Below are positions 42,388 to 51,428 of a DNA stretch of 64,000 nt, piece after piece. A program made the position numbers and the translations under genes. The stretch is taken from NCBI GenBank assembly GCA_965198485.1, contig CBDAPQ010000005.1, forward strand, positions 3,534,001 to 3,598,000. Reading direction: 5' to 3'. The notes beneath the pieces were generated by a model, which did not search any database, had not been told where the DNA came from, and saw nothing but the letters and a program-made list of their open reading frames with translations. Each line of letters opens with the position of its first letter. The first letter of the stretch is position 1. This DNA is from RH-AL1 sp965198485 (lineage in GTDB: Bacteria; Pseudomonadota; Alphaproteobacteria; Rhizobiales; Beijerinckiaceae).

Positions 42388-43268
42388 GCGCCGACGGCCG
42401 TCACGGGCTGACGATCATCGCCTTCATCGGCAGCGTGTTCTCGCCCTACTACGCGCTGGCCCGCGCCCGCGGCCGCGGCGATCCCGAGAACCACGTCTGC
42501 ATGAACGTGGCGCTCGATGGCCAGCCGCGGCGCTGGGCGATGACCGAGCGCGGCCGCGCTTCGCTGCGGCGCGACACCGGCGAGATCGCCATCGGCCGCA
42601 GCGCCATGCGCTGGAGCGACGGCGGGCTGAGGATCACCATCGACGAGCCTACCGTGCCGCTGCCCGGCCGCATCAGGGGCACCGTCACGATCACGCCGCG
42701 CATCCGCGGCACGCGCACGTTCCAGCTCGACGGTGCAGGTCGACACCTCTGGCAACCGATCGCCCCGCTCTGCGATGTCGAGGCCGAATTCGAGACGCCC
42801 GCGATGTCGTGGAAAGGCACGGGCTACTTCGACACCAATCACGGCGAGGAGCCCCTGGAGGCGGCGTTCCGATCCTGGACGTGGACGCGTTTCGAGGATG
42901 AGCACGGCGCCCGCATCGTCTACGACGTCACGGAGCGCTCGGGCGCGTTCCGCCCGCTGTCCCTGCAGGTCGACGCCGACGGTGTCCGCGAGGTGCCGCC
43001 ACCGATGATGAAGCCACTGCCCCGGACGGTGTGGGGCGTTGAGCGCATGGTGCCCTGCGATTCATCCGCGACGCCCTCGCAGACGCGCATGATGGAGAAT
43101 GCGCCGTTCTACGCGCGCTGCGGCCTCAGCAGCCTTCTCGACGGCAAGCCGGTGCTCGGCGTGAACGAGAGCCTGTCCTTGACCCGCGTCGCGCATCCCG
43201 TGGTGCGGCTGATGCTGCCGTTCAAGATGTTCCGGCGCGCAAGTGCCGCGGACGGCCGTGTAGGCTGA
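42342..43268 (+). CDS. crtC: Hydroxyneurosporene synthase (carotenoid 1,2-hydratase)
   Basis: About 308 residues. Strongly conserved GYSWWYVDALSADGRHGLTI, IGSVFSPYYALARARG and YFDTNHGEEPLE identify CrtC, which adds water to the 1,2-double bond. The only in-frame start near the family N-terminus is GTG 42342 (or 42345), giving a 46-base overlap with crtD; similarity seems to extend a few codons upstream (DQPRFD), where no usual start exists. Ribosome site is not evident. Start assignment is therefore provisional. Confidence 0.9.
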   Translation: MVGQDGYSWWYVDALSADGRHGLTIIAFIGSVFSPYYALARARGRGDPENHVCMNVALDGQPRRWAMTERGRASLRRDTGEIAIGRSAMRWSDGGLRITIDEPTVPLPGRIRGTVTITPRIRGTRTFQLDGAGRHLWQPIAPLCDVEAEFETPAMSWKGTGYFDTNHGEEPLEAAFRSWTWTRFEDEHGARIVYDVTERSGAFRPLSLQVDADGVREVPPPMMKPLPRTVWGVERMVPCDSSATPSQTRMMENAPFYARCGLSSLLDGKPVLGVNESLSLTRVAHPVVRLMLPFKMFRRASAADGRVG

Positions 43269-43563
43269 CGAAATGTTTTCGACCAACAGCGAACTTCGAG
43301 ACCGTACGACCCTCCGACAACGGCTTACAAAAGGGGATCGTCGCCCTTCTTGCCGCGCTTGCGCATCCCTGTAGCTGCGGTTTTACAGAGCAACCAGAAC
43401 GCCCTGCCGGACAAGGGTCCGAACACCAGGATCTATTCGATGAGGTTGAATCAGCCGTTCATCGTCGATGCCTGGACCATCGGACGATGGGTCGCGACGC
43501 TTGGACGCCTGTTCTCACTACGCTTTTCGTTGCTGGAGCAAGTCCGCAATAGCGAACGTCGCT

Positions 43564-44610
43564 CTAGCGCGAGCCGACGACCTGCCGCCGACGCTCGACG
43601 CGTTCGAAGAGCTCGAAGACCCAGAGCACCTGCCCGCTCAGCGTAAGACGCCGGCGCTGCGGCGTGGCCAAAGCCACCGCCTCGATGAGGAAGGCCGCGG
43701 CCTTGAGAGGCGCCGAGCGGTCGGGCGCCTTCGGCCACGCCAGAGCCGGCGCGCGCGCGAGCAGCGTGAGCTTGGTGAATGCCGGCACCACGGCGCGCGA
43801 CGAGACGCTGTCGTAGCCGCGCCGCGCCACCTCGTCGCCGATGGCGGCGTAGAGCAGCCGCGCGGCGCCGATGCCGGAGCGGCACGCCAGCGGCAGAGCC
43901 CCGATTCCAGGTGTGCCGGCGGCGTAGAGCCGGTCCGCCTCGGCGAGCAGCCGCGCCACCAGCCGTCCGACGGCCGGCGTGAAGGACGGCGCGGCGAGGA
44001 ACGCATCGGGATCGATCCCCTCCTCGCGCAGCCAAGACAGAGGCAGGTAGAGACGGCCGGCCCACGCATCCTCGCCGACGTCGCGGGCGATGTTGGTGAG
44101 CTGCATGGCGGCGCCGAGATCGCAGGCGCGGGCCAGCGCATCGCGGTCACGCACGCCCATCAGCACCGCCATCATCACGCCGACGGAGCCGGCGACGCGG
44201 GCGGCGTAGCCGTGCAGGTCGGCGAGCGTGTCGTAACGGCGACTGTCGGCGTCCCAGGCGAGGCCCTCGAGCAGCGCCTCCGGGAGTTCGCGCGGGATGG
44301 CGTGGCGCGCCACGGTCGCGGCAAAGGCGCGGTCGGCCGGCACCGGCAGCGGCGTGCCGGCGTAGGCGCGATCCAGGCGCACGCGCAGTCTGGCCAGAGC
44401 GGCAGCTCGTCCGGACCCGGTGGGGCCGCCCTCGACGTCGACGGCGTCGTCGGCGAGGCGGCAGAAGGCGTAAAGCGCGGTGGCCGGCTCGCGCACCTTG
44501 GGCGGCAGCAGGTGCGAGGCGGCGTAGAACGAGCGCGAGCCGTCGGCGAGCAGCGCGCGGCAGGCGGCGCGGTCGGCCGCCGCCTCGATCATGGCTTCAG
44601 GAAAAAGCAT
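43564..44610 (-). CDS. crtB: Phytoene synthase
   Basis: 348 residues from ATG 44610 (a second ATG at 44592). Squalene/phytoene synthase motifs RSFYAASHLLPPKV, FCRLADDAVDVE (first Asp cluster) and QLTNIARDVGEDAWAGRLYL (second). It joins two GGPP into phytoene. The start overlaps the crtI stop by 14 bases; GGAGG lies three bases before ATG 44610. Confidence 0.95.
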   Translation of the reverse strand: MLFPEAMIEAAADRAACRALLADGSRSFYAASHLLPPKVREPATALYAFCRLADDAVDVEGGPTGSGRAAALARLRVRLDRAYAGTPLPVPADRAFAATVARHAIPRELPEALLEGLAWDADSRRYDTLADLHGYAARVAGSVGVMMAVLMGVRDRDALARACDLGAAMQLTNIARDVGEDAWAGRLYLPLSWLREEGIDPDAFLAAPSFTPAVGRLVARLLAEADRLYAAGTPGIGALPLACRSGIGAARLLYAAIGDEVARRGYDSVSSRAVVPAFTKLTLLARAPALAWPKAPDRSAPLKAAAFLIEAVALATPQRRRLTLSGQVLWVFELFERVERRRQVVGSR

Positions 44611-46141
44611 GGGCCTCCGGACAGACCTTGTCGAGGATGCGGGCGGACGACAGCACGCCGGGAAGACCGGCACCGGGATGGGTGCCGGCGCCGACGAGAA
44701 AGAGGTTCTCGACCTCTTCCGATTTGTTGTGCGGCCGGAACCAGGCCGATTGCGTCAGCACCGGCTCCAGCCCGAAGGCGGCGCCGTTGACGGAGGAGAG
44801 ATCGTCGCGGAAGTCGAGCGGCGTGATCATGCGCGAGCTCACGACGTTGGCCTCGAGGTCGGGCAGCAGCGTCCGCGAGAGCAACTCGGCGATGGCCTGC
44901 CGGTAAGGCTCGGCCTGCTGAGCCCAGTCGGTGCCCGAGGCCAAGTGTGGCACCGGCGAGAGCACGTAGAAGGCATCGCACCCCTCCGGCGCCAGCGACG
45001 GGTCGGTCGCGGTCGGCCGGTGCAGGTAGAGGCTGAAGTCGTCCGCTAGCTTGTGGCGGGTGAAGATGTCAGCGAGCAGCTCGCGGTAGCGCGGCCCGAG
45101 AAGGATGGTGTGGTGCTCGACGTCTTCGTAGCGGCGCTTCGTCCCGAAGTACCAGACGAAAAGGCCCATGGAGTAGCGCGACTTGTCGAGGCGCTTGTCG
45201 CTCCAGCGGCGGCGGTGCTCGGCGCCGAGCAGGTGCTTGTAGGTAGTGGCGGAGTCGGCGTTGGAGACCACGATGTCGGCGGCGAGGCGCTCGCCGTCCT
45301 CCAGGGTCACTCCCGTGGCGCGGCCGCCGGCGACCTCGATGCGGTCCACACCGGCACGCGTGCGCAGCGTGCCGCCCTGCCCCTCGACCAACCCGGCGAG
45401 GCCCTCGACCAGCCGCCCGGTGCCGCCCATGGCGAAATGCACGCCCCAGCGCCGCTCGAGGAAGCAGATCAGGCAGTAGATCGAGGTCGCGGTGAAGGGG
45501 TTGCCGCCGATCAGCAGCGGGTGGAACGAGAAGATGGTGCGGAGACGCTCGTCCTTCATGAAGGAGGAGACGAAACCGTAGACCGAGCGGTGGCTCCTGA
45601 GCTTGACCATGTCGGGCACGATGCGCGCCATGTCGCGCCACGACGAGAACGGCACGTCGCCAAGCTGCTCGAAGCCGACGCGGAAGATGCCTTCGCTGGC
45701 CGTCATGAAGCGCTCGTAACCGGCGACGTCGCCGGGCGAGAAGCGGGCGACCTCGGCGCGCATCGCCTCGGCATCGCCGGTGTAGCGGAAGGTCTCGCCG
45801 TCGGCGAAGCGGATTGCGTAGAACGGGGTCACAGGGCGCAGGTCGACATCGTCTTCGAGGCGCTTGCCGCAGAGCGCCCACAGCTCCTCGAAGAGGAAGG
45901 GCGCGGTGACGATGGTCGGTCCGGCATCGAAGGTGAAGCCGTCCTGCCGGTAGACGCCGGCGCGTCCGCCGAGCTGATCGCGCTTCTCCAGCACGGTGAC
46001 GCGGTAGCCTCGCGCGCCGAGCCGCACCGCCGCCGCCAACCCACCGAAGCCGCTGCCGATGACGATGGCGTGCGGCTTGCGGTCGACCGCGGCCGGATGG
46101 ATCGCGATCGGCAGCTGGGCGTCGCGCGTCAGCGTTTCCAT
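44597..46141 (-). CDS. crtI: Phytoene desaturase
   Basis: 514 residues from ATG 46141. FAD motif IGSGFGGLAAA (G29-G34) then the conserved LEKRDQLGGRAGVYRQDGFT and, near the C-terminus, FLVGAGTHPGAGLPGVLSSA. It carries out serial desaturation of phytoene toward neurosporene or lycopene. The PpsR-type palindrome at 46151-46168 lies ten bases before the start. Upstream open frame to 46243 is ignored because homology begins near HAIVIGSG. Confidence 0.96.
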   Translation of the reverse strand: METLTRDAQLPIAIHPAAVDRKPHAIVIGSGFGGLAAAVRLGARGYRVTVLEKRDQLGGRAGVYRQDGFTFDAGPTIVTAPFLFEELWALCGKRLEDDVDLRPVTPFYAIRFADGETFRYTGDAEAMRAEVARFSPGDVAGYERFMTASEGIFRVGFEQLGDVPFSSWRDMARIVPDMVKLRSHRSVYGFVSSFMKDERLRTIFSFHPLLIGGNPFTATSIYCLICFLERRWGVHFAMGGTGRLVEGLAGLVEGQGGTLRTRAGVDRIEVAGGRATGVTLEDGERLAADIVVSNADSATTYKHLLGAEHRRRWSDKRLDKSRYSMGLFVWYFGTKRRYEDVEHHTILLGPRYRELLADIFTRHKLADDFSLYLHRPTATDPSLAPEGCDAFYVLSPVPHLASGTDWAQQAEPYRQAIAELLSRTLLPDLEANVVSSRMITPLDFRDDLSSVNGAAFGLEPVLTQSAWFRPHNKSEEVENLFLVGAGTHPGAGLPGVLSSARILDKVCPEAHAFS

Positions 46142-46150
46142 AGTCCCATG

Positions 46151-46168
46151 TGTAACACGAAGTTGACA
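46151..46168. promoter_or_regulatory. PpsR/CrtJ-type operator at crtI
   Basis: TGT-AACACGAAGTTG-ACA, exact TGT-N12-ACA, directly upstream of the crtI ATG. Its closeness to the start codon means bound repressor would sit on or just after the promoter. Confidence 0.8.
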
Positions 46169-46321
46169 CCTGTCGAGTGCGAAGCGGCGAAAACTCCGCG
46201 ATGGTTCCGTGTTCTGATACTTGGCTGCGTCAGCCTGCGTCATGCGTCAAGCCAACCTGACCGTCGCCGCAAATCTTTTCGATCTCTCATGGGCTCCAGG
46301 GTGGCGTTTACCAATGCGCAA

Positions 46322-47230
46322 TCACGCAGATAGACCTGCCGAGGCGAGCGCCCCCACCTCCTGCGCGAACGCTAGCATCAGCGCGGCCACTTCGGCCGGC
46401 GCTTCCTCATGCGCCAGGTGCCCTAACCCGCGCATGATCTCGACACGTGCCTTCGGCGCCATCTCGCGAATCGCGAAGGCGTCTTCCGACTTGATCGCCT
46501 TGTCGTTCTGACCGGCGATCAGCAGCAGCGGCACGTCGAGCCGCGCCATGTCGCGCGACAGCGGCTGCAGGTCCCAATTCGCCATCATGCCGAGGGCGGC
46601 GGCGACGTGGTCGGGGTTGGCGACCAGCGTGCGGTAATGATCGACGCCCTCGGCGTCCGGCACGGAGCCGGTGTTGCGGATCAGACGCTCCACCGAGCGG
46701 CGGTCGCCGGCCTGCCAGGCGAAGAGCCGCGGCATGAAAGGATTGAGGAACAGCAGCTTGGCCACCGGCGAGAGCAGGCGCGCCGCGTCGCCGCCGTAGG
46801 GCTTCAGCGCGCCGTTAAGGCTGACCAGCCCCTTGGGTGCGATCTTGCAGTCGAGCGCCAAGCGCAGCATCACCGCCGCACCGGCGGAATGGCCGGCCAT
46901 CATGTCGGGCGTCTCGCCCAGCGTGTGCAGCAGGTCGCAGACACCGGCGGCCATGCCGGGCAGCGTGAACAATTGCTGCGGCGGCTTCTGCGTGAAGCCG
47001 TGGCCCGGCAGGTCAATCGCCAGAAGGCGGAAGTGCGGCTCCAGCAGCGGCACCAGTCCCCGCCAGGAATGTGTCGCCGCGCCGGTGCCGTGCAGCAGAA
47101 GCAGCAGCGGGCCGCTGCCCATCTCCTGCACGTGCCACTTGATGCCCGAGGCCTCGACGAAACGGCTGGCGTCGCGATTAGGCCAGGCGTGGCCGTCGCG
47201 GTCCCAGTCGAGGCTGCGGTTCGGACGCAT
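46322..47230 (-). CDS. bchO: Mg-chelatase accessory alpha/beta hydrolase BchO
   Basis: 302 residues from ATG 47230 (MRPNRSLDWDRDGHAWPNRD). Alpha/beta-hydrolase with oxyanion LLLLHGTGAATHSW, nucleophile elbow GHSAG and late acid/His region LLLIAGQNDKAI, GLGHLAHEE. BchO is always near bchID in purple bacteria; its exact reaction is unsettled. It shares one base with the stop of the upstream hydrolase gene. Confidence 0.93.
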   Translation of the reverse strand: MRPNRSLDWDRDGHAWPNRDASRFVEASGIKWHVQEMGSGPLLLLLHGTGAATHSWRGLVPLLEPHFRLLAIDLPGHGFTQKPPQQLFTLPGMAAGVCDLLHTLGETPDMMAGHSAGAAVMLRLALDCKIAPKGLVSLNGALKPYGGDAARLLSPVAKLLFLNPFMPRLFAWQAGDRRSVERLIRNTGSVPDAEGVDHYRTLVANPDHVAAALGMMANWDLQPLSRDMARLDVPLLLIAGQNDKAIKSEDAFAIREMAPKARVEIMRGLGHLAHEEAPAEVAALMLAFAQEVGALASAGLSA

Positions 47231-48237
47231 CAGATCACTCTCGCGAGAAAAGTGTCGTACCCCGCCGTGACCTGGTCGAGCGCCTCGAACTGCGGCAGCG
47301 CGCCGGTGCGGAAAATCTGGATCGTCCAGTTCGCATGGCGTTCGATCTCGTCCTTGCGGCCGTAGTCGACGAAGTCGCCACGCACGCCGTGGCACATCCA
47401 CACCGGCACGGAGAGCGACTTGTACACCGTGAGGATATCGCGGCTGAACAGGAAGCCGGAGAGGAACGAGAACACCACGTGCTGGGCTTCGGGCTGGTGA
47501 GCGGTGACGTAATCGTACTCGAGCAGCCCCTCGTCGATGGCGGGCGAGCCCCAGGTCTTGGCCAGGAAGAAGCGCATGCTGGCCTTGCTCGCCAGGAGAT
47601 CGAAGAGGCCGCGACCCCACAGCGGAAAAGAGACGATGTCGCGAACCGCCGGCTTGCCGTAGGTCGTCCCTGCCGCGCCCTGGCGTTCCAGCGTGGTCTC
47701 GAAGCCGGTGGGGCTGACGAAGCCGAGCGAGCGGAAGTTCAGCGGGTGCTCGCGCGCCGCCCGGCCCAGGAACTCGCAGGTGAGCGACAGCGCCATCACG
47801 TCGATGGGAAAATGGCCGTGACGGTGGCGGATGTCGTCGACGGCGGCGAGCACCGCGTCCGTCATCAGCCTTGGCGTGTAGATGCAGTCGCGCCGCTCCG
47901 AGAACCCGTAGCCCGGCAGGTCGAGCGCGTAGACCGGCCGATGTAACGCGTAATGGTCGAAGAGCGGCTTGACCTCATAGGAATTGCCGGCGGCGTTGAT
48001 GCTGTGGATCAACAGCAGCGGCGTGCCCTCGCTCGGGCCGGCCTTGTAGAGGGCGAGACGACCGAAAGGGATTTGCACATAGTCGATCTTCGCATCGAGG
48101 GCCGGCGGCAGGGGCATCTCGCGCTTGGGCCGCAGCGTGCGACCGCCGGCGAAACCGCCCGCCAGCCCCAAGGGAACGAGGCCGAGGAGCGCGGCGCGGC
48201 GTACCGGCGCGCGGCGGGGGGCAGACGGGAGCGGCAT
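47230..48237 (-). CDS. Alpha/beta hydrolase in photosynthesis cluster
   Basis: 335 residues. An Arg-rich N-terminus plus hydrophobic helix (residues about 14-31) suggests a signal anchor. Fold signatures: LLLIHSINAAGNSYE (oxyanion), VYALDLPGYGFSERR. The nucleophile is probably S151 in M-A-L-S-L-T, where the usual GxSxG has lost both glycines. The His/Asp partners cannot be fixed by eye. The gene lies between bchD and bchO and overlaps bchO by one base, so it belongs to the bchIDO transcript. Function unknown, possibly in tetrapyrrole ester handling. Confidence 0.82.
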   Translation of the reverse strand: MPLPSAPRRAPVRRAALLGLVPLGLAGGFAGGRTLRPKREMPLPPALDAKIDYVQIPFGRLALYKAGPSEGTPLLLIHSINAAGNSYEVKPLFDHYALHRPVYALDLPGYGFSERRDCIYTPRLMTDAVLAAVDDIRHRHGHFPIDVMALSLTCEFLGRAAREHPLNFRSLGFVSPTGFETTLERQGAAGTTYGKPAVRDIVSFPLWGRGLFDLLASKASMRFFLAKTWGSPAIDEGLLEYDYVTAHQPEAQHVVFSFLSGFLFSRDILTVYKSLSVPVWMCHGVRGDFVDYGRKDEIERHANWTIQIFRTGALPQFEALDQVTAGYDTFLARVI

Positions 48238-48263
48238 CGCACCTCCTTGGCGCTTCGGTGGCT

Positions 48264-50208
48264 CTAGCTCGCCGGTCGCGCCTCAAGCACGGCGCGGGAC
48301 ATCGCGCCGGCATCGGCGTAGGGAAGTGCAATATAGGCCGCGCCCATGGCCACGGCGAGGCGACGCGCGGGATCTGCCGGCCGCGGCGCGATGTCAAGCA
48401 CCATCGCCGCCGTGCCGGACAGGCGGAAAGCGGTGGCGGCGGCCTGCGCATCCGCGTCCGCGGCGCCGCGACCGGGCTGGCCGCCGCGCCCGATGTTGGC
48501 CCTGCCGTCGGTCAACATTACCACGAGCGGGGTCTGCCCCTTGCGACGCACGGCGCCGGCGAGAAGCGCCGCGGCCGCGACGCCCGCCGCCAAGGGGGTG
48601 CCGCCGCCGCCGGCCTGCCCGGCCAGCGCCCGCTTGGCGCGCGCCAGCGAGCGGGTGGGCGGAAGCACGATCGCCGCATCGGCACCGCGGAAGGCGATGA
48701 GCGCGACCTGGTCGCGGCGCACGTAGCAATCGGCCAGGATCAGCTCGACCGCTCCCTTGGCCTCGGCGAGGCGGTTCAACGCGGCCGACCCCGAGGCGTC
48801 GACGCAGACGATCGTCACCGCCTCGGTGCGCTGCTTGTAGCGGGCGATCCGGAAATCCTCGCGGCGGACCAACACGCGGCCGGGCTCCGCTGTCCCGGTT
48901 TGTGTCTGGGCGGCGCGGCGGCGCAGCGGCTGCCACGGCGCCGCCGCGCGCAGCGTATCGACGAGGGCGAGGCGTCGGCCGCCGCCCGGCGCGCCGCGGC
49001 GCGTGCCGGCGGGCCGGCCGCGGGTGGCGGCCTGGCGCGGCGCGCCGCTCTTGCCGCCAGGCGAGCCGCTCTCGGCGCCCCGCCGGCGGCGCCGGCCAGG
49101 GCGGCGAGGAGATCGGCGGGGATCGCCGCCCTCGTGGCCTCGGCGACGCTGTCGGAAAGCGGCTTGGTCTCGGACTCGCCCGGGGCGGCCTCGTCGGGCG
49201 GCGGCGTGTCAGCGGCGTCGGCCGGCTGCGGCGGCTCGGGTGCGTTCGGCGCGGGCGGCTCCGGCTCGGCCTCGTCGGGGGCGTCTTCGGTGGCGGGCAG
49301 CCGGGTCGCGCGCGGCGCCAGTACCAGAGCGGCGGCGAGTTCGGCGTCCTCCTTTGTCACGGCGTCGCGACCGGCCAGCGCCGCCGCGGCCTTGGCCGCG
49401 CGCAGCGCGAGGGTGGCGACGCGCAGCGAGGGCACGCCGAAGGCGAGCCCGGTCGCGCACAGCGCCTCGACGACCTCGTCCGGGACCTGGACCGAGGTGA
49501 CACGCCGGCGTGCGGCGGCGATGTCGTCGGCCTCGATCGATGCCGCGGCCTCCTCCGCGGGGCGGGCTTCGAGGTCGCACGTGAACGCGAGGCGCTCGAT
49601 CAGCGTCGCCGGACACGCGCTCGTCGCCCTGCCCCTCGTCGAGCAGCACCGCGGTAAAGCGCGCCGGCGCACGGCCGGCCAACCCGTCGCGCTCGGTGAC
49701 GATCTCGCCGGTGTCGAGCGCGGCGGCGATGGCGGCGGCGGCGGAGCGGCCGAGACGCTCGGCCATCGGCACCACCAGCACGCCGCCGTCGGCCTCCGCG
49801 AGGAGGCCGGGCGCGGCGACCGGGCGCCCGGTGGCCAAGGTCGCGGCGAGGTCGAGGCCGCCGAGCAGGCGGCCCTCGTCCGCGCCGGGGGGGAAGGCGG
49901 CGGAAGGCAACGCTCGTCATTCCGGACGTCGCGGAGCGGAGATCCGGAACCGGTGAGCTTCCCTTGCTGGCGCCGGATCTCACCGGTTCCGGGTTCGGCT
50001 GCGCCGCCCCGGAATGACGAGCGTTTGGGCTGCCCCCTCCACCTTGCTGCGCTTGGCCCCCCTGCCCCGCTTCGCGGAGGAGGATGGCGCGGAAGCCCGC
50101 CAGCCAGGCGTCGCGCGCCGGCCCGGACGGGCCGCGCAGCACGACGCCGCCGAGCCCATGCGGGTCGACGGCGAGCAGGCGCGCCACGGCAAAGGCCGCG
50201 CCGCTCAC
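48264..50208 (-). pseudogene. bchD: Magnesium chelatase subunit D, frame broken three times
   Basis: Starts at GTG 50208, overlapping the bchI stop (GTGA). Homology passes through: frame 1 (VSGAAFAVARLLAVDPHGLG) to a C7 run at 49893-49887; then frame 2 (GADEGRLLGGLDLAATLATG to LLDEGQGDERV) to about 49612; then frame 3 (PATLIERLAFTCDLEARPAE through AEATRAAIPADLLAALAG) to about 49080; then frame 2 again (GAPRQAATRGRPAG, the von Willebrand A domain with TIVCVDASGSAALNRLAEAK, to the stop). The pattern is +1, +1, -1. A palindromic repeat occupies 49909-50085 within the first segment, in frame. BchD with BchI and BchH inserts magnesium into protoporphyrin IX. Confidence 0.85.
49909..50085. repeat. 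Dispersed palindromic repeat inserted in bchD
   Basis: Outer arms AACGCTCGTCATTCCGG (49909-49925) and CCGGAATGACGAGCGTT (50009-50025) are perfect inverted repeats, with inner arms CCGGAACCGGTGAG / CTCACCGGTTCCGG. Adjacent at 50032-50085 is a second copy of the block found at 1679-1735. Together they add about 57 codons to bchD between FRAI and FRRLPP without shifting the frame themselves. Confidence 0.85.
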
Positions 50209-51248
50209 GCCGCCTCGCCGGACATCGCCGCTGGGCCGAACACCTCGCCGACCGCGCGCTCGATCCGCGCCGTCGAGCCGGTATCGTCGAGCGGGTTGCG
50301 GCGCAGGCGGTGGCGCAAGGCCAGCGGGGCCACGGTGCGCAGGTCGTCGAGACCGGCGCGGATCTTGCCGGCGAGCGCCGCGGCGGCACGAGAGGCGCGC
50401 ATCAGCGTCAGCTCGCCGCGCAGCCCGTCGGTGCCCAAAGCGAGGCAGAGCCTGGCGGCCTGCTCCAGCACCGCATCCGGGACCTCGACCTGAGGGAACG
50501 CGGCGCGCGCGGCGACGATCTGCCGGCGCAGCTCGGCCTCCTCGTCCTTCCACACCGCGAGGAAGGCGGCGGGGTCGCGCTCGTAGCTATCGCGGCGGCG
50601 CACCACCTCGATGCGCTCGGCCAGCACCTGCGGCGTGCGCACCTCCACCGCCAGCCCGAAGCGGTCGAGCAGCTGCGGGCGCAGCTCGCCCTCCTCAGGG
50701 TTGCCGGTGCCCACCAGCACGAAGCGCGCGGGGTGGCGCACCGAGAGGCCCTCGCGCTCGACGACGTTCTCGCCGGACTGCGCCACGTCGAGCAGCAGGT
50801 CGACGAGGTGGTCCTCGAGCAGGTTGACCTCGTCGATGTAGAGAAAGCCGCGGTGGGCGCGGGCCAGCAGCCCCGGCTCGAAGCTCTTGATGCCTTGAGT
50901 GAGCGCCTTCTCGAGGTCGAGCGCGCCGACGACGCGATCCTCGGTGGCGCCGAGCGGCAGGTCGACCACCGGCACGGACGCCTTGACGGCTTTGAGAGGG
51001 CCGGCAGCCTTGCGGGCGCGGCAGTCGTCGCAGAGCGCCGGCCCGGCGATGGGGTCACAGCCGTAGCGGCAGCCCTCCACCACCTTCATGAGCGGCAGCA
51101 GCGCGGAGAGCGCCCGCACCGCGGTAGACTTGCCCGAGCCGCGATCGCCGAGGATCAGCACGCCGCCGACGGCGGGATCGACCGCCGCGATCAGGATGCC
51201 GAGCTTCATCTCGGCTTGGCCGGCGATAGCGGAGAAGGGAAACGGCAA
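50205..51248 (-). CDS. bchI: Magnesium chelatase ATPase subunit I
   Basis: 347 residues, MPFPFSAIAGQAEMKLGILI at the start. AAA+ ATPase with Walker A GDRGSGKS (34-41), Walker B FLYIDEVNLLEDH, sensor motifs and the GCRYGCDP/CDDC insert usual for BchI/ChlI. It drives Mg insertion with BchD and BchH. It is intact and heads the bchI-bchD-hydrolase-bchO transcript. No TGT-N12-ACA site lies upstream. Confidence 0.96.
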   Translation of the reverse strand: MPFPFSAIAGQAEMKLGILIAAVDPAVGGVLILGDRGSGKSTAVRALSALLPLMKVVEGCRYGCDPIAGPALCDDCRARKAAGPLKAVKASVPVVDLPLGATEDRVVGALDLEKALTQGIKSFEPGLLARAHRGFLYIDEVNLLEDHLVDLLLDVAQSGENVVEREGLSVRHPARFVLVGTGNPEEGELRPQLLDRFGLAVEVRTPQVLAERIEVVRRRDSYERDPAAFLAVWKDEEAELRRQIVAARAAFPQVEVPDAVLEQAARLCLALGTDGLRGELTLMRASRAAAALAGKIRAGLDDLRTVAPLALRHRLRRNPLDDTGSTARIERAVGEVFGPAAMSGEAA

Positions 51249-51428
51249 AGGTTCGCGTCCTGCGGAAAGGTGGCACGATCTTGCGGCAAGCGGTCAAGGC
51301 GGACAAGCGTCGAGGCGCCGCAACGTAGGAGACGACGCGATGCCGGTCTCCGCGCCTTGCCAAGCTCGACGAAACGCGGCACTAGCGAGCCTCGGACTGG
51401 GCCGGTTGCGGCGCGTTGCGGCGGGGCG

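Noticed and set aside
43350..43646. 98-codon plus frame between crtC and crtB
   Set aside because: It runs into the antisense of crtB, has no ribosome site and no recognisable family.
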